Assembly (NCBI GenBank): GCA_965243605.1
Contig: CBDEVQ010000073.1
Span: forward strand, 1 to 64,000
Length of the DNA: 64,000 bases
Source: JBMYYR01 sp965243605
GTDB lineage: Bacteria > Bacteroidota > Bacteroidia > Flavobacteriales > CAJXXR01
Direction of reading: 5' to 3'
Shown here one piece after another: positions 44,537 through 53,479 of the stretch. How positions within the stretch are numbered: position 1 is the first letter of the stretch; each line of letters starts with the position of its first letter. Made by a program: the position numbers and the translations under genes. The notes under the pieces are model-generated. The model made no database searches. It saw only the letters and a list, made by a program, of their open reading frames with translations, and was not told the origin of the DNA.

Positions 44537-45781
44537 ATGAAAGGGTCAAAAATAAAAGTACTTGCTATTGTATTAGCAGGTGGATTACTATATGGAAGTT
44601 GTAATTCTGATGGGAATAAGACAAAGGTTCATGTTGAGCAAGTGTTGAAAGGAGATATTATGGAGTTTGTTTCTGCTAGTGGTAAATTACAACCAGAAAC
44701 AGAAGTTAAATTGTCTCCAGATGTTTCAGGTGAAATTATTGAGCTTATGGTTGTTGAAGGACAAAGTATAAAGCAAGGTGATTTCTTACTGAAAATAAAG
44801 CCTGATTTATATGAGTCCTCGTTAAAAAAGATAAAAGCCAACTTAAATAGTATGGTTTCCAATTTAGAGTCTGCAAAGTCTAAATTGAAATTGGATAAAA
44901 TTAATTTTGAAAGAAATAGAACGTTATTCGAAAAGGATATTATTTCTAAATCTGAATTTGATAACTCTAAAACGGCTTATGAACAATCTAAACTGAATGT
45001 TGAGTCTCAAAAGCATCAAGTAGAAAGTTCGAAGGCAGCAGTAGAAGAAGCAAACAATAACTTAGGGTTTACGTCAATATATGCGCCAGTAAGTGGGACT
45101 ATTTCAAAATTAAATGTTGAAAAAGGTGAACGTGTTGTTGGTACAGGTCAAATGTCGGGTACTGAAATTATGACCATTGCCGATTTAGACTTAATGGAAG
45201 TTAAAGTAGAAGTTGGAGAATCTGATGTTATGAAATTAAACATTGGTAACCCTTGTTCTATAGAAGTTGACGCGTATTATAAAGACGTATTTACAGGTAA
45301 GGTAACAGAAATTGCAAGTTCTGCTAAGAATACAACGAGTTTAGATCAGGTAAGTAATTTTGAGGTTAAAGTGCGATTAGATCAAGAGTCTTATATGCAT
45401 TTAATGAAAGATGGTAAGAAACCCTTTAAGCCAGGGATGTCTGCTTCCGTAGAGATTCAAACAGAGAAGGTTACATCTAAATTGAAAATTCCAATTCAGG
45501 CAGTAACTTCAAGGAAAGATACTAAAAACGAAAAAGAACGTATTGAAAAAGGTTTAGACGTAGAGTTGAAAGAAGCTGTTTTTAAATTTAACGAAGGAAA
45601 AGTGGAGCAAGTTTTTGTGGAAACAGGAATTCAGGATGATAAGTTTATAGAAATAAAATCTGGATTATCTTTGCAGGATTTAATTGTAACTGCCCCATAC
45701 AATCAAATATCTAAACGATTGAAGGATAATGCAAAGGTGGATACAGTTTCTAAAGAGAACTTATACCAAAAGAAAGATTAA
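44537..45781 (+). CDS. HlyD/MacA-type periplasmic membrane-fusion protein
   Basis: Efflux adaptor of 414 residues with an N-terminal hydrophobic segment that may be a lipoprotein signal (LLYGSC, Cys22). The barrel-sandwich hybrid domain reads SGEIIELMVVEGQSIKQGD and, later, IYAPVSGTISKLNVEKGERV, with a coiled-coil hairpin between them. A beta-barrel domain follows near ADLDLMEVKVEVGESD. MacA-like adaptors work with MacB ABC pumps, but no macB follows; tsaB does, with a one-base overlap. Confidence 0.88.
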   Translation: MKGSKIKVLAIVLAGGLLYGSCNSDGNKTKVHVEQVLKGDIMEFVSASGKLQPETEVKLSPDVSGEIIELMVVEGQSIKQGDFLLKIKPDLYESSLKKIKANLNSMVSNLESAKSKLKLDKINFERNRTLFEKDIISKSEFDNSKTAYEQSKLNVESQKHQVESSKAAVEEANNNLGFTSIYAPVSGTISKLNVEKGERVVGTGQMSGTEIMTIADLDLMEVKVEVGESDVMKLNIGNPCSIEVDAYYKDVFTGKVTEIASSAKNTTSLDQVSNFEVKVRLDQESYMHLMKDGKKPFKPGMSASVEIQTEKVTSKLKIPIQAVTSRKDTKNEKERIEKGLDVELKEAVFKFNEGKVEQVFVETGIQDDKFIEIKSGLSLQDLIVTAPYNQISKRLKDNAKVDTVSKENLYQKKD

Positions 45782-46479
45782 TGACAAGTAGAGTAGATAT
45801 TTGGATCTTACATATTGAGACAAGTACAAAAGCATGTTCTGTAGCTTTGTCTAAGAATGCAGAATGTGTATATTATAAAGAGTTTTTAGGGCAAAATTTT
45901 TCTCATGCCGAAAAATTACCTGGTTTTATTGAAGAGGTTATTGCTGAGAGTAAAATTTCTAAGCAAGATTTATCCGCCATTGCAATTAGTAGTGGACCAG
46001 GTTCATATACAGGATTAAGAATTGGATGTTCTACAGCTAAAGGGTTAAGTTTTTCTTTGGGAATACCGCTTATATCTGTAGATACTTTACAAATATCAAC
46101 AAAGGAGATTACTTTAGAATCTGAAGATGATATTTGTATATCGGTAATGAAAGCCCGGTTAAAAGAAGCTTTTATAGCTATATATTCAAGTAATGGAGTG
46201 GTAAGGCCAACTTACTATATTGACTTAAACGAAGATCCTTTAATAGAATTTAAGAACAATAAGGTAACGTTTGTTGGTAACGCTACAACCTTAATTGAAG
46301 AGTCTGTAGAGCCATGTATGAATTGGAGTTTTTATCATGCTGATAATGCATATAAAGCTAAAGATATGGTCGGGATAGCTTATCAGAAATTTTTAGATAA
46401 AGATTTTGAAGATTTAGCATACTATGAACCTTTTTATTTAAAAGATTTTGTCGTGTTAAAGAAGAAAACAAAAGCATAA
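45781..46479 (+). CDS. tsaB: tRNA threonylcarbamoyladenosine biosynthesis protein TsaB
   Basis: Non-catalytic partner of TsaD in making t6A37 on ANN-decoding tRNAs. The 232-residue protein has ILHIETSTKACSVAL, FSHAEKLPGFIEEV and ISSGPGSYTGLRIGC, the ASKHA-type core of TsaB, and the C-terminal domain keeps normal length. Its ATG overlaps the adaptor stop by one base, so it shares the efflux operon's transcript, and a terminator follows. The pairing of tsaB with a TolC/MFP pair is seen in other flavobacteria and is probably only co-transcription. Confidence 0.93.
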   Translation: MTSRVDIWILHIETSTKACSVALSKNAECVYYKEFLGQNFSHAEKLPGFIEEVIAESKISKQDLSAIAISSGPGSYTGLRIGCSTAKGLSFSLGIPLISVDTLQISTKEITLESEDDICISVMKARLKEAFIAIYSSNGVVRPTYYIDLNEDPLIEFKNNKVTFVGNATTLIEESVEPCMNWSFYHADNAYKAKDMVGIAYQKFLDKDFEDLAYYEPFYLKDFVVLKKKTKA

Positions 46480-46498
46480 ATTAAGTTTTTAAAAAGTA

Positions 46499-46534
46499 GA
46501 AACGCCTTAGCTAGATATCTAACTAAGGCGTTTC
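46499..46534. terminator. Bidirectional terminator between tsaB and yceI
   Basis: GAAACGCCTTAG at 46499-46510 and its exact complement at 46523-46534 form a 12-base stem; the loop itself contains the small palindrome TAGATATCTA. It lies between converging genes. Confidence 0.75.
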
Positions 46535-46569
46535 TTATTTATATATTGGGGGTATAAATATATGCGTTA

Positions 46570-47139
46570 CTAGTACTTTAATACAATGTCTAAAGTGAAA
46601 TTGTCTTCAATCATTTTATCTCCTAAGTTCTCGAAAAAACTACCCGAATTATATTTGATATCGTATTGAGTACGATCTACAGTTAATTTTGTAGTCGCAT
46701 TATTAGAAGCTAAAGAAATATCAAACGTAATAGATTTAGTAATCTCTTTAATTGTTAAATCAGCAACTACAGTGTAGTTTCCAGAATTATTATCTGTAAC
46801 TTTTTTGAATACTAATGTAGATGTTGAGTGTTTAATAACATCGAAAAAATCAGGGCTTTTTAAATGTCCATTTAATTTCCCTAAATAATCACCTGTTAAA
46901 TCTGTTGCAGTTAAGCTATTCATGTCAACAACAAAAGAACCTCCGGTTAATTTATCATTTGTTAATTCTAGACTTCCACTTTTAAAGTTAATTGTTCCTT
47001 CATGCTGTCCTACTAACTTTTTAGCAAGCCAATGGATAGAGCTAGATTGTACATCAACAGTTTTGTTTACTTGTGCAACGGCATTTAAAGTAAACATTGT
47101 GAATACAATTGTGAATATTTTTAAAATTGTTGTTTTCAT
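46570..47139 (-). CDS. YceI-family periplasmic lipid-binding-like protein
   Basis: 189-residue secreted protein with a signal peptide ending near TLNAVAQV. The mature YceI lipocalin-like barrel shows SSIHWLAKKLVGQHEGTI, GSFVVDMNSLTATD and the typical ending KMIEDNFTLDIVLKY. YceI proteins bind polyisoprenoids in some bacteria and are induced by stress; ligand here unknown. It follows the marR gene by 10 bases in the same direction, so it is presumably repressed by that regulator. Confidence 0.93.
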   Translation of the reverse strand: MKTTILKIFTIVFTMFTLNAVAQVNKTVDVQSSSIHWLAKKLVGQHEGTINFKSGSLELTNDKLTGGSFVVDMNSLTATDLTGDYLGKLNGHLKSPDFFDVIKHSTSTLVFKKVTDNNSGNYTVVADLTIKEITKSITFDISLASNNATTKLTVDRTQYDIKYNSGSFFENLGDKMIEDNFTLDIVLKY

Positions 47140-47149
47140 GTTTTAGTAA

Positions 47150-47602
47150 TTAAGTTCTTAGTTTTTCTAGTAGTTTTATGAGTGATTTTTGTTCTTCTTC
47201 AGATAAGTTTTTGAGTTTTTCAAAGTGTTTTGAATTTAGAATAGGTAAAATTTCATCTAATAAATTCAGGCCTGTTTCTGTAATAGTAATCTCAACCTTT
47301 CGTCTATTTTCTGGACATACAATTCGTTCAACGTAATTTTTTGTAAGCAACTTATCAACTAATCTTGTTGTATTACTCATACGTTTTAGCATCCTGCTTT
47401 GAACATCAAACAAGTTCATCGGGTTACCCTTTGCGCCTTTTAAAATTCTTAATACATTATACTGGGCTCTAGTAATTCCAAATTTTCTAAAAATTGATTC
47501 TTCAGAATTCTCAATTAAGATTGTACTATATAATAAATTGAGGATTACAGAATCATGTAATTTGTACTTAACTGTCGATTGTAATATTTTCTCTATACTC
47601 AC
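47150..47602 (-). CDS. MarR-family transcriptional regulator
   Basis: 150-residue winged-helix regulator. The central part is typical: FGITRAQYNVLRILKGA, then the recognition helix region MLKRMSNTTRLVDKLL and the wing ENRRKVEITITETGLNLL. It is the first gene of a two-gene operon with yceI. Two palindromes flank its own -7 box upstream, a design for autorepression relieved by a small ligand. The ligand is unknown. Confidence 0.92.
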   Translation of the reverse strand: MSIEKILQSTVKYKLHDSVILNLLYSTILIENSEESIFRKFGITRAQYNVLRILKGAKGNPMNLFDVQSRMLKRMSNTTRLVDKLLTKNYVERIVCPENRRKVEITITETGLNLLDEILPILNSKHFEKLKNLSEEEQKSLIKLLEKLRT

Positions 47603-47611
47603 TTGTCTTAT

Positions 47612-47623
47612 TTGTTATAACAA
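47612..47623. promoter_or_regulatory. Operator 1 of marR-yceI (12-base palindrome)
   Basis: TTGTTATAACAA is a perfect palindrome covering the predicted transcription start of the marR operon, 9 bases upstream of the start codon. MarR dimers bind such dyads. Confidence 0.6.
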
Positions 47624-47631
47624 CAAAAGTA
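47624..47631 (-). promoter_or_regulatory. marR-yceI promoter -7 element (TACTTTTG)
   Basis: On the minus strand TACTTTTG fits TAnnTTTG. It fits exactly between the two palindromes at 47612-47623 and 47632-47648, with no base to spare. Confidence 0.65.
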
Positions 47632-47648
47632 TATACAATTGTTGTATA
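47632..47648. promoter_or_regulatory. Operator 2 of marR-yceI (17-base dyad)
   Basis: TATACAA-TTG-TTGTATA has perfect 7-base arms. It sits just upstream of the -7 box, in the promoter spacer. Length and form match MarR-type sites. Confidence 0.6.
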
Positions 47649-47739
47649 AACCACAGTTAATTACGTTAATGACCGTTAATGTATAGGTATGTGTTGACGG
47701 GTGATTGATTAATACATTGATTGGTAGCTTGTTGTGTTC

Positions 47740-48675
47740 TTAAAAGATCTTATGTAAGTGTCCAATGACTTCCATGCTCCAAGCCATACCAACATGAATT
47801 AAGATTCCACCTCTAATATTTTTATGCTTTATTGCTATTATTCCAAGAATTAACCCACCAAAAATAGAGCTAATAGCTTCTGTCATTGGCTTTCCAAAAT
47901 GAAGTACACAATAGGTGACAGCCATTGGTAAAATGGCATATTTCCCTAAATATTTTAAGAATGCAAATATTAAAAATCCTCTAAAAAATAGTTCAACGCT
48001 TACAAAACTTATGGCATAAGGGATTTCATATATTAACAAGGAATAAATTTTTGAAATGCTTGTAGCTTGTTGGAAATACTCTGGGTTATCTTGTAAATAT
48101 AAAGGGTAATAAGATTGGATGTCTGAAAAGAACCCTCCAAGAAAAACACAAATAAAACTACCTAAAAGTAAAGTTGCATAAGGCTTTAATCCATTAAATT
48201 TTCCAAATAGACCATATGCCGCATGTTTATTACCTGTTAAATATGATAGAGTAACAATTGGAGTTATTATTAAGACTAGACCAGAGAGAAAATTAGCAAT
48301 TTTCCTCGTGAAGGTATAATCTAAGTCCGTTATATACGTATGAATAAATAAAGAGAAATTAACGGAGCGATCTAATGCAAGAAATGTAAAGCCTAAGGTA
48401 ACAAGTATCCAAAATGGAGCTGATTTAAAAGGGTTAGGTATACGTTTAAATGCAAAAAGAATATATACCGAAATTAAATAGGGGAGAGTCTGAAATAGAA
48501 ACATAGCTCCAAATCTTAAAAAATCTGACTCTATAGCATCTAAATAATTATCCTCAAAATCTAAATAGTAATTAAAACTGATTAGAACTGTAAGTAATAT
48601 CCCTATGGATAGATATAGTTTTAAATGAAAATAGGATTTAAAATAATTGGATAATATATTGAATATAGATTTCAT
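47740..48675 (-). CDS. CPBP-family intramembrane metalloprotease
   Basis: 311-residue membrane protein with about eight hydrophobic segments. The CPBP/CAAX protease-like domain occupies the C-terminal half: VELFFRGFLIFAFLKY for the Glu/Arg motif, VLHFGKPMTEA for the second motif His, and ILIHVGMAWSMEV for the last. The first Glu of the usual EExxxR is not present (VELFFR), so activity is uncertain. It is followed upstream by a cupin gene 10 bases away in the same direction. Role unknown; members cleave prenylated or membrane peptides or confer bacteriocin immunity. Confidence 0.85.
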   Translation of the reverse strand: MKSIFNILSNYFKSYFHLKLYLSIGILLTVLISFNYYLDFEDNYLDAIESDFLRFGAMFLFQTLPYLISVYILFAFKRIPNPFKSAPFWILVTLGFTFLALDRSVNFSLFIHTYITDLDYTFTRKIANFLSGLVLIITPIVTLSYLTGNKHAAYGLFGKFNGLKPYATLLLGSFICVFLGGFFSDIQSYYPLYLQDNPEYFQQATSISKIYSLLIYEIPYAISFVSVELFFRGFLIFAFLKYLGKYAILPMAVTYCVLHFGKPMTEAISSIFGGLILGIIAIKHKNIRGGILIHVGMAWSMEVIGHLHKIF

Positions 48676-48685
48676 AATGAAGAAA

Positions 48686-49198
48686 TTATATTCTGGTTAA
48701 TGCTTTAATAATAGAATGATGTTGTGGAAATATTTGGTTTAGTTCATTTTGTTTGGCTAATTCAAAATCTTCAAAATCAAATCCTGGAGAAACAGTACAG
48801 CCTACTAATGAATAATCCTCTTGATTTTTTACCGTTGCACCAAACCAACATCCGGCAGGAACAACAGCTTGTGGTACTTCTCCATTTTCAAAATTCTTAC
48901 CTAAGTTAATGGTGTAATACACTCCTTTTGGTGTAATGACATGAACCAACAGGGTTCCACCATCATAAAAATGCCACATTTCATCTTGTTTTATTTTATG
49001 AAAGGCAGAAAATGTATTTGAAGTTAATAAAAAGTAAATACCAGTACAATAAGATCTATGCCCGTTAAACTGTTCAGGTAATGCGTTTTTAGATATGAAT
49101 CCTTCGCTTCTATAGGTTTCTTTATAGAATCCTCCTTCTGGGTGTGGAAGAAGATCAAGACTTTTAATTAATTGGCTAACTTTATTTTGAGTTGTCAT
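48686..49198 (-). CDS. Cupin protein of the DUF985 (Cupin_5) family
   Basis: 170-residue cytosolic cupin. SLDLLPHPEGGFYKETYRSE at the start, then YFLLTSNTFSAFHKIKQDEMWH, AVVPAGCWFGATV and CTVSPGFDFEDFELA follow the family pattern, with the metal-site His residues in the second piece. DUF985 proteins have no agreed function; some resemble sugar isomerases. It lies 10 bases upstream of the CPBP gene and is likely co-transcribed. Confidence 0.9.
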   Translation of the reverse strand: MTTQNKVSQLIKSLDLLPHPEGGFYKETYRSEGFISKNALPEQFNGHRSYCTGIYFLLTSNTFSAFHKIKQDEMWHFYDGGTLLVHVITPKGVYYTINLGKNFENGEVPQAVVPAGCWFGATVKNQEDYSLVGCTVSPGFDFEDFELAKQNELNQIFPQHHSIIKALTRI

Positions 49199-49379
49199 TT
49201 GTAAATTGAATTATGATAATCTGAATTGTAAGATTACAAATTATGTGCAAAGTATAAGTTAATAAATTAAAAAATGTAATAATTAAAGATAAATGAATAT
49301 TACATTTATCACATGCTATTTTTATTTGGAGTAGTTTAGATTCTTGCAATTTTTTAAATATTAATTAATTATTGAAAAT

Positions 49380-52300
49380 ATGACCATTTCCTGTGAACAT
49401 TGTAATTCAATAAATAGTACCGATAATTTATTCTGTTATTCTTGTGAGACCTTATTGTTTTCTCCTCAAGTAACAATTTCTAAATTGTTAGAGGCTCAAG
49501 AGAAAATGGAGCAAACTCACTTATCTCAACTTACAATTTTAAAATCAAAGATTAAACGCGTTGAAGATTATATATTAAACCATGCGCATAAGTCATCTTT
49601 AGAACCAAAATTATTAAAGGAAGACAATTTACAAGAGAAATCCGTAGAGCCATTTGTTCAGGAGTATTCGATGAAAACTATATCAGAAATAATCGAGAAG
49701 CCAGAACCCGTTGTATTAAAAGAAATAGTAACAGATAGAACTGATGAAAAGAAGGATGTATTACCATCGAAAAGTAATATTCATTCTAAACCTATTCAAA
49801 CTGAAGTAAAATCAACAACAGGTATAAAACAGGTTGTTGTAGAAGAACGCAATACCAAAACACCAAATACGCCTATACATAGAGAACCTACAGAATTTCA
49901 GAAGCAAATAAGTCAGTTTTTTGAACCAATGTTTGATGGGGTAGATTTAGTTAAACAAGCCTTTACTAGATATAAACAAGAAGGGAAACTACCTATTGTA
50001 CTAATGATGATTGCAGGGATATTGGCCATTCTAGTTGGTTTTGGTTATTTAATGCAGCGTTCATTTGATCAAATGGGTATATATAGCGGTTTAGTAAAGG
50101 TAAGTTTTGGATTTGTATTTTCTTTTGCCATAGGATTTATAGGAAAACGATTGTATAAGAAAGATGTTAAATACGAAGAATATAGCTCGGCATTATTAAG
50201 TCTCATGGTCATATTAAATTACCTATTAATTTATTATGTCTCCAACTTGTCAGGTTTTCCAGTCTTATCTTCAGGTAAAATAGGCTTTCTATTAATTGTA
50301 GCGAATACAACCCTATCAATTTTAATTGCCTTTAAGTATGAAACCAAAATTATTGCAGTATTAAGTTTAATTGGTGGTGCATTAACTCCGTTTTATTTAA
50401 ACGAAAGTGGGAATCCAGATTTCTATTTTGGCTATTTGTGGATACTATTGGTTGCGGCTAATTTTATAGCGATACGTATTAAGTGGTTTCAGTTAAATTA
50501 TATTTCGTTTGTATTATTTTTAATTCTTGTTGAGGGAGCCGTATTTACAGATGCCTCAGAGTCTACTTTGTTTATTGGATACATCCATTTGTTTGCATAT
50601 TTATTTTTCTATATCACACTATTTGATAAGCGTCAATTAAAATCCACCTTAACAAAAAACGACCTCTTAATATTGAGTGGAAATTTAACTGTATTGTTAA
50701 TTAATATTTACAATACAGTTCCTGATTTCTTCTGGATTGGTACATTGTATTTAGTTAACGGTTTAATTTTCATGGCCTTCTTAGCTATGCGTTGGAAAGG
50801 AATATCCAAATCAATAAAAATAGGGTTGTTTGTTACTGTAGGATCATTTATTGGACTCGCAATACCATTTTTATTCGGACAAGCCTTAATGGGATTATTT
50901 TGGTCTATAGAAGCCATTTTATTGATTGTATTAGGGTTTAATTTCGCTATGAAATCTATTCGAAGTGAAGGATATATTGTTTTATCTATTGCCTTATTTA
51001 AACTGTTTTATAGTGCCATATTAATAGTGGAGCAATGGGGTGAAAGTATTATACATGAAGGATTCTTAAATTATATGGTTTTAGGAATAATTTTTTCTTC
51101 TTTATGGTTTATCGGGAATAAATTTGAAGCTCAGTTTACACGTTTCGAAAAAAGCCTTTATGGATTATTTAAAGAAATAATACCAATCTGGTTGTCAAGC
51201 ATTGTATTTATTGTGAGTTATGATCTATTTGGGTATTATGGATTCAATGTTATGATAATTCCTATGTTAGGGCTGATTATTTGGCATTATAAATTTAATA
51301 CCAAAGAAGTTGAATCTATCGGGTTATTTCATCTATTGTTTTTTATTGCAGCCTTTATTATTTCAACAAAACAGGTAAATTCATATAGCTTTTCAGACCA
51401 ATTACTTTATGGTAAAATAGGGATGTTAGAATTGGTTGTTTTGCTTTGGTCTTTAAAATTATTCTATCAGAAAATGGGATATATGGAAAAAGTAAAGCAT
51501 CAAACTATTCAAATATTTAGAATCGTATTTTTTGTACTCTTACCTTTAATTTTTATTAAGCAAATTTTTAAACATGCACAGCCATATTTTCCAGAAGCCA
51601 TTTGGTTAGGTTTTTTAATGAGTTATGGATTACATAGAAAATTAAAATTTCCAGCATTACTTACAGAGGCTCATTTATTATTTTTAGCAGCTGTTGGAGT
51701 TAATGTGGCAATTTATGATGTATCTGGTTTGATATTGGGAATAGTGGTTATGATAGCGATTATTATTATTGAAAAAGGATATTTGAAATCATATTTTGAT
51801 ACTTCCAATTTTAGATATTTTATTGTTTTAATGCCATATATCTGTATTGGGTTTATTGGCTATATAGCAATAAGAGAAGATTATGACTTTAAGTATTCTA
51901 TATATCTAATAGGATTATTATTAGCCGCTATGGCGTATTTTAGAGACAAGTTAGATCTTATTTATGTTACTTATAGAATTGCGATACGTTTAAGTTTATT
52001 AGCAACATTTTTATGTGGAAGTTTATTTCTAGCAGATCGTCCAGAATTTGTGCAATTACTATCTATGATAGCTCTGATAAGCTTTTTAGGATACATTTTG
52101 TTCTTATCTAAAACAGATTATATCGATAAGAGTAAAAAAACGAGCCTTGGAATTAACATTGTAATACTTCAGATACTCGTTGTATTAACGTACTCATTAA
52201 GTATTCTAGCTATGAATTTTGATTTAGATGGACCTTTAATGACTATATTTTTACTGCTCCATGCGATCTGTTTATTGTTTTTCGGTTTAAAGACTAATAG

Positions 52301-52520
52301 AAAAAGTTTAAACAAAGGCGCATTGCTGTTATTTATTATTACACTCATTAAGGTTGTATTTCATGATATTAGAGATTTTACAGGAACGAGTAAAATTATT
52401 GTTCTTATTGTAATAGGTGTCATATTATTATCTGCTTCTTATGGTTATATTAGAATTAAAAATAAGTATTTACCTAAAGACATTGATTTAAGTAATAACA
52501 GTAATGATGAAGAGGATTGA
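49380..52520 (+). CDS. DUF2339 giant membrane protein with N-terminal zinc ribbon
   Basis: 1,046-residue protein. Residues 1-25 form a zinc ribbon (C5, C8, C19, C22 in CEHCNSINSTDNLFCYSC), residues 30-190 are polar with a short coiled coil and many charged repeats, and from about residue 205 more than 25 hydrophobic segments follow in DUF2339 fashion. The family is widespread in Bacteroidota and has no known function; one idea is a scaffold or transporter in the envelope. The lipoprotein gene overlaps its end by 17 bases. Confidence 0.88.
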   Translation: MTISCEHCNSINSTDNLFCYSCETLLFSPQVTISKLLEAQEKMEQTHLSQLTILKSKIKRVEDYILNHAHKSSLEPKLLKEDNLQEKSVEPFVQEYSMKTISEIIEKPEPVVLKEIVTDRTDEKKDVLPSKSNIHSKPIQTEVKSTTGIKQVVVEERNTKTPNTPIHREPTEFQKQISQFFEPMFDGVDLVKQAFTRYKQEGKLPIVLMMIAGILAILVGFGYLMQRSFDQMGIYSGLVKVSFGFVFSFAIGFIGKRLYKKDVKYEEYSSALLSLMVILNYLLIYYVSNLSGFPVLSSGKIGFLLIVANTTLSILIAFKYETKIIAVLSLIGGALTPFYLNESGNPDFYFGYLWILLVAANFIAIRIKWFQLNYISFVLFLILVEGAVFTDASESTLFIGYIHLFAYLFFYITLFDKRQLKSTLTKNDLLILSGNLTVLLINIYNTVPDFFWIGTLYLVNGLIFMAFLAMRWKGISKSIKIGLFVTVGSFIGLAIPFLFGQALMGLFWSIEAILLIVLGFNFAMKSIRSEGYIVLSIALFKLFYSAILIVEQWGESIIHEGFLNYMVLGIIFSSLWFIGNKFEAQFTRFEKSLYGLFKEIIPIWLSSIVFIVSYDLFGYYGFNVMIIPMLGLIIWHYKFNTKEVESIGLFHLLFFIAAFIISTKQVNSYSFSDQLLYGKIGMLELVVLLWSLKLFYQKMGYMEKVKHQTIQIFRIVFFVLLPLIFIKQIFKHAQPYFPEAIWLGFLMSYGLHRKLKFPALLTEAHLLFLAAVGVNVAIYDVSGLILGIVVMIAIIIIEKGYLKSYFDTSNFRYFIVLMPYICIGFIGYIAIREDYDFKYSIYLIGLLLAAMAYFRDKLDLIYVTYRIAIRLSLLATFLCGSLFLADRPEFVQLLSMIALISFLGYILFLSKTDYIDKSKKTSLGINIVILQILVVLTYSLSILAMNFDLDGPLMTIFLLLHAICLLFFGLKTNRKSLNKGALLLFIITLIKVVFHDIRDFTGTSKIIVLIVIGVILLSASYGYIRIKNKYLPKDIDLSNNSNDEED

Positions 52521-53433
52521 TTTTAAATCGAGTTGTGTTTTGGTGTTATTAATGTGTTTGTTTTCTTGTCAAGAAAATGAGAAAATAGATTCTATTGAAT
52601 TGTTATTTGCACCTTCTTTTACTCATCATAGTCAGTTTATTATTGATTTGGAAGATGAAATATTAGTGTATTGTAATTACTTGAAGGATTTAGAGTATCC
52701 AAGTGATTATAACAAAAGTTCATTTGAAGTTAAAACATTCAAAATCCCCAAGAGTGATTTAAAAGCTTTTTTATATGATTTGAGAAAAGTAAATGTAGAT
52801 TCTTTACATTATGATACGAATACTGTGTTAGATGGGATAAGAATGAAATTAGTACTGACAAATAGTAATGACAAATATATAAGCCCTTTATTAGCAAGTC
52901 CAATTCGTACAGAAAAAGGAGATGATATTTATAAAATGTTGGATCCCTTTTTTAACTTAGTTTATTCTACTGTTGATAATTATGATGATCATTTATACAT
53001 AGAAGATGTTCAGAAATATTTCGATTACGACTTGCCTATTAAAAAAGTATCTAATAATCAACTAGAATATAGAGTTTGGGGGAATGTAATTGGGGCAGGT
53101 GAATCTGGGGTTCAATTGGTGAAATTTTTAGAGAAACTTTCAAATTCTGAGCCGATTTTATTTGATGTTAGGAATGGAAGTATAGATAATGAGGCTTGTG
53201 AGATATTTAAGAAATATAACAAAATAAAAAACTTGTATTTTTACGGATATAACGGTGAAGAATCTTTGAAAGAAGTAGAGAATAGAATTAAAAATCAATT
53301 CATGACAAAATATAAGCATCCAGAGTTTTATGGAGAATTTGATCTTAAAGTAAAGTATAATTGGAAATCGCATGGTGTTCTTAATACGTATAGAACAAAA
53401 GAGCAGGCATTACAGTCTTTAAATGCTAAATGA
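52504..53433 (+). CDS. Uncharacterised lipoprotein
   Basis: 309-residue protein with a lipoprotein signal ending LMCLFSC (Cys22). The mature part is not recognisable: a mixed alpha/beta layout with INPSDYN-like polar loops and a biopolymer-like C-terminal stretch (KYFDYDLPIKKVSNNQLEYR first residues). Its start overlaps the DUF2339 gene by 17 bases, suggesting translational coupling and joint function at the envelope. The 3' end of the gene forms the left arm of a long terminator stem. Confidence 0.8.
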   Translation: MMKRIDFKSSCVLVLLMCLFSCQENEKIDSIELLFAPSFTHHSQFIIDLEDEILVYCNYLKDLEYPSDYNKSSFEVKTFKIPKSDLKAFLYDLRKVNVDSLHYDTNTVLDGIRMKLVLTNSNDKYISPLLASPIRTEKGDDIYKMLDPFFNLVYSTVDNYDDHLYIEDVQKYFDYDLPIKKVSNNQLEYRVWGNVIGAGESGVQLVKFLEKLSNSEPILFDVRNGSIDNEACEIFKKYNKIKNLYFYGYNGEESLKEVENRIKNQFMTKYKHPEFYGEFDLKVKYNWKSHGVLNTYRTKEQALQSLNAK

Positions 53434-53469
53434 GATAAGAGTAAGTCTCTTGTTTAGCATTTAAAGACT
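53414..53469. terminator. Bidirectional terminator, partly inside a coding end
   Basis: Arms of 17 bases at 53414-53430 and 53453-53469 (AGTCTTTAAATGCTAAA and its complement) are perfect, with a smaller GAGA/TCTC pairing in the loop. The left arm covers the last codons of the lipoprotein gene. Converging msrA ends at 53480. Confidence 0.75.
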
Positions 53470-53479
53470 TTTAAGGTGT

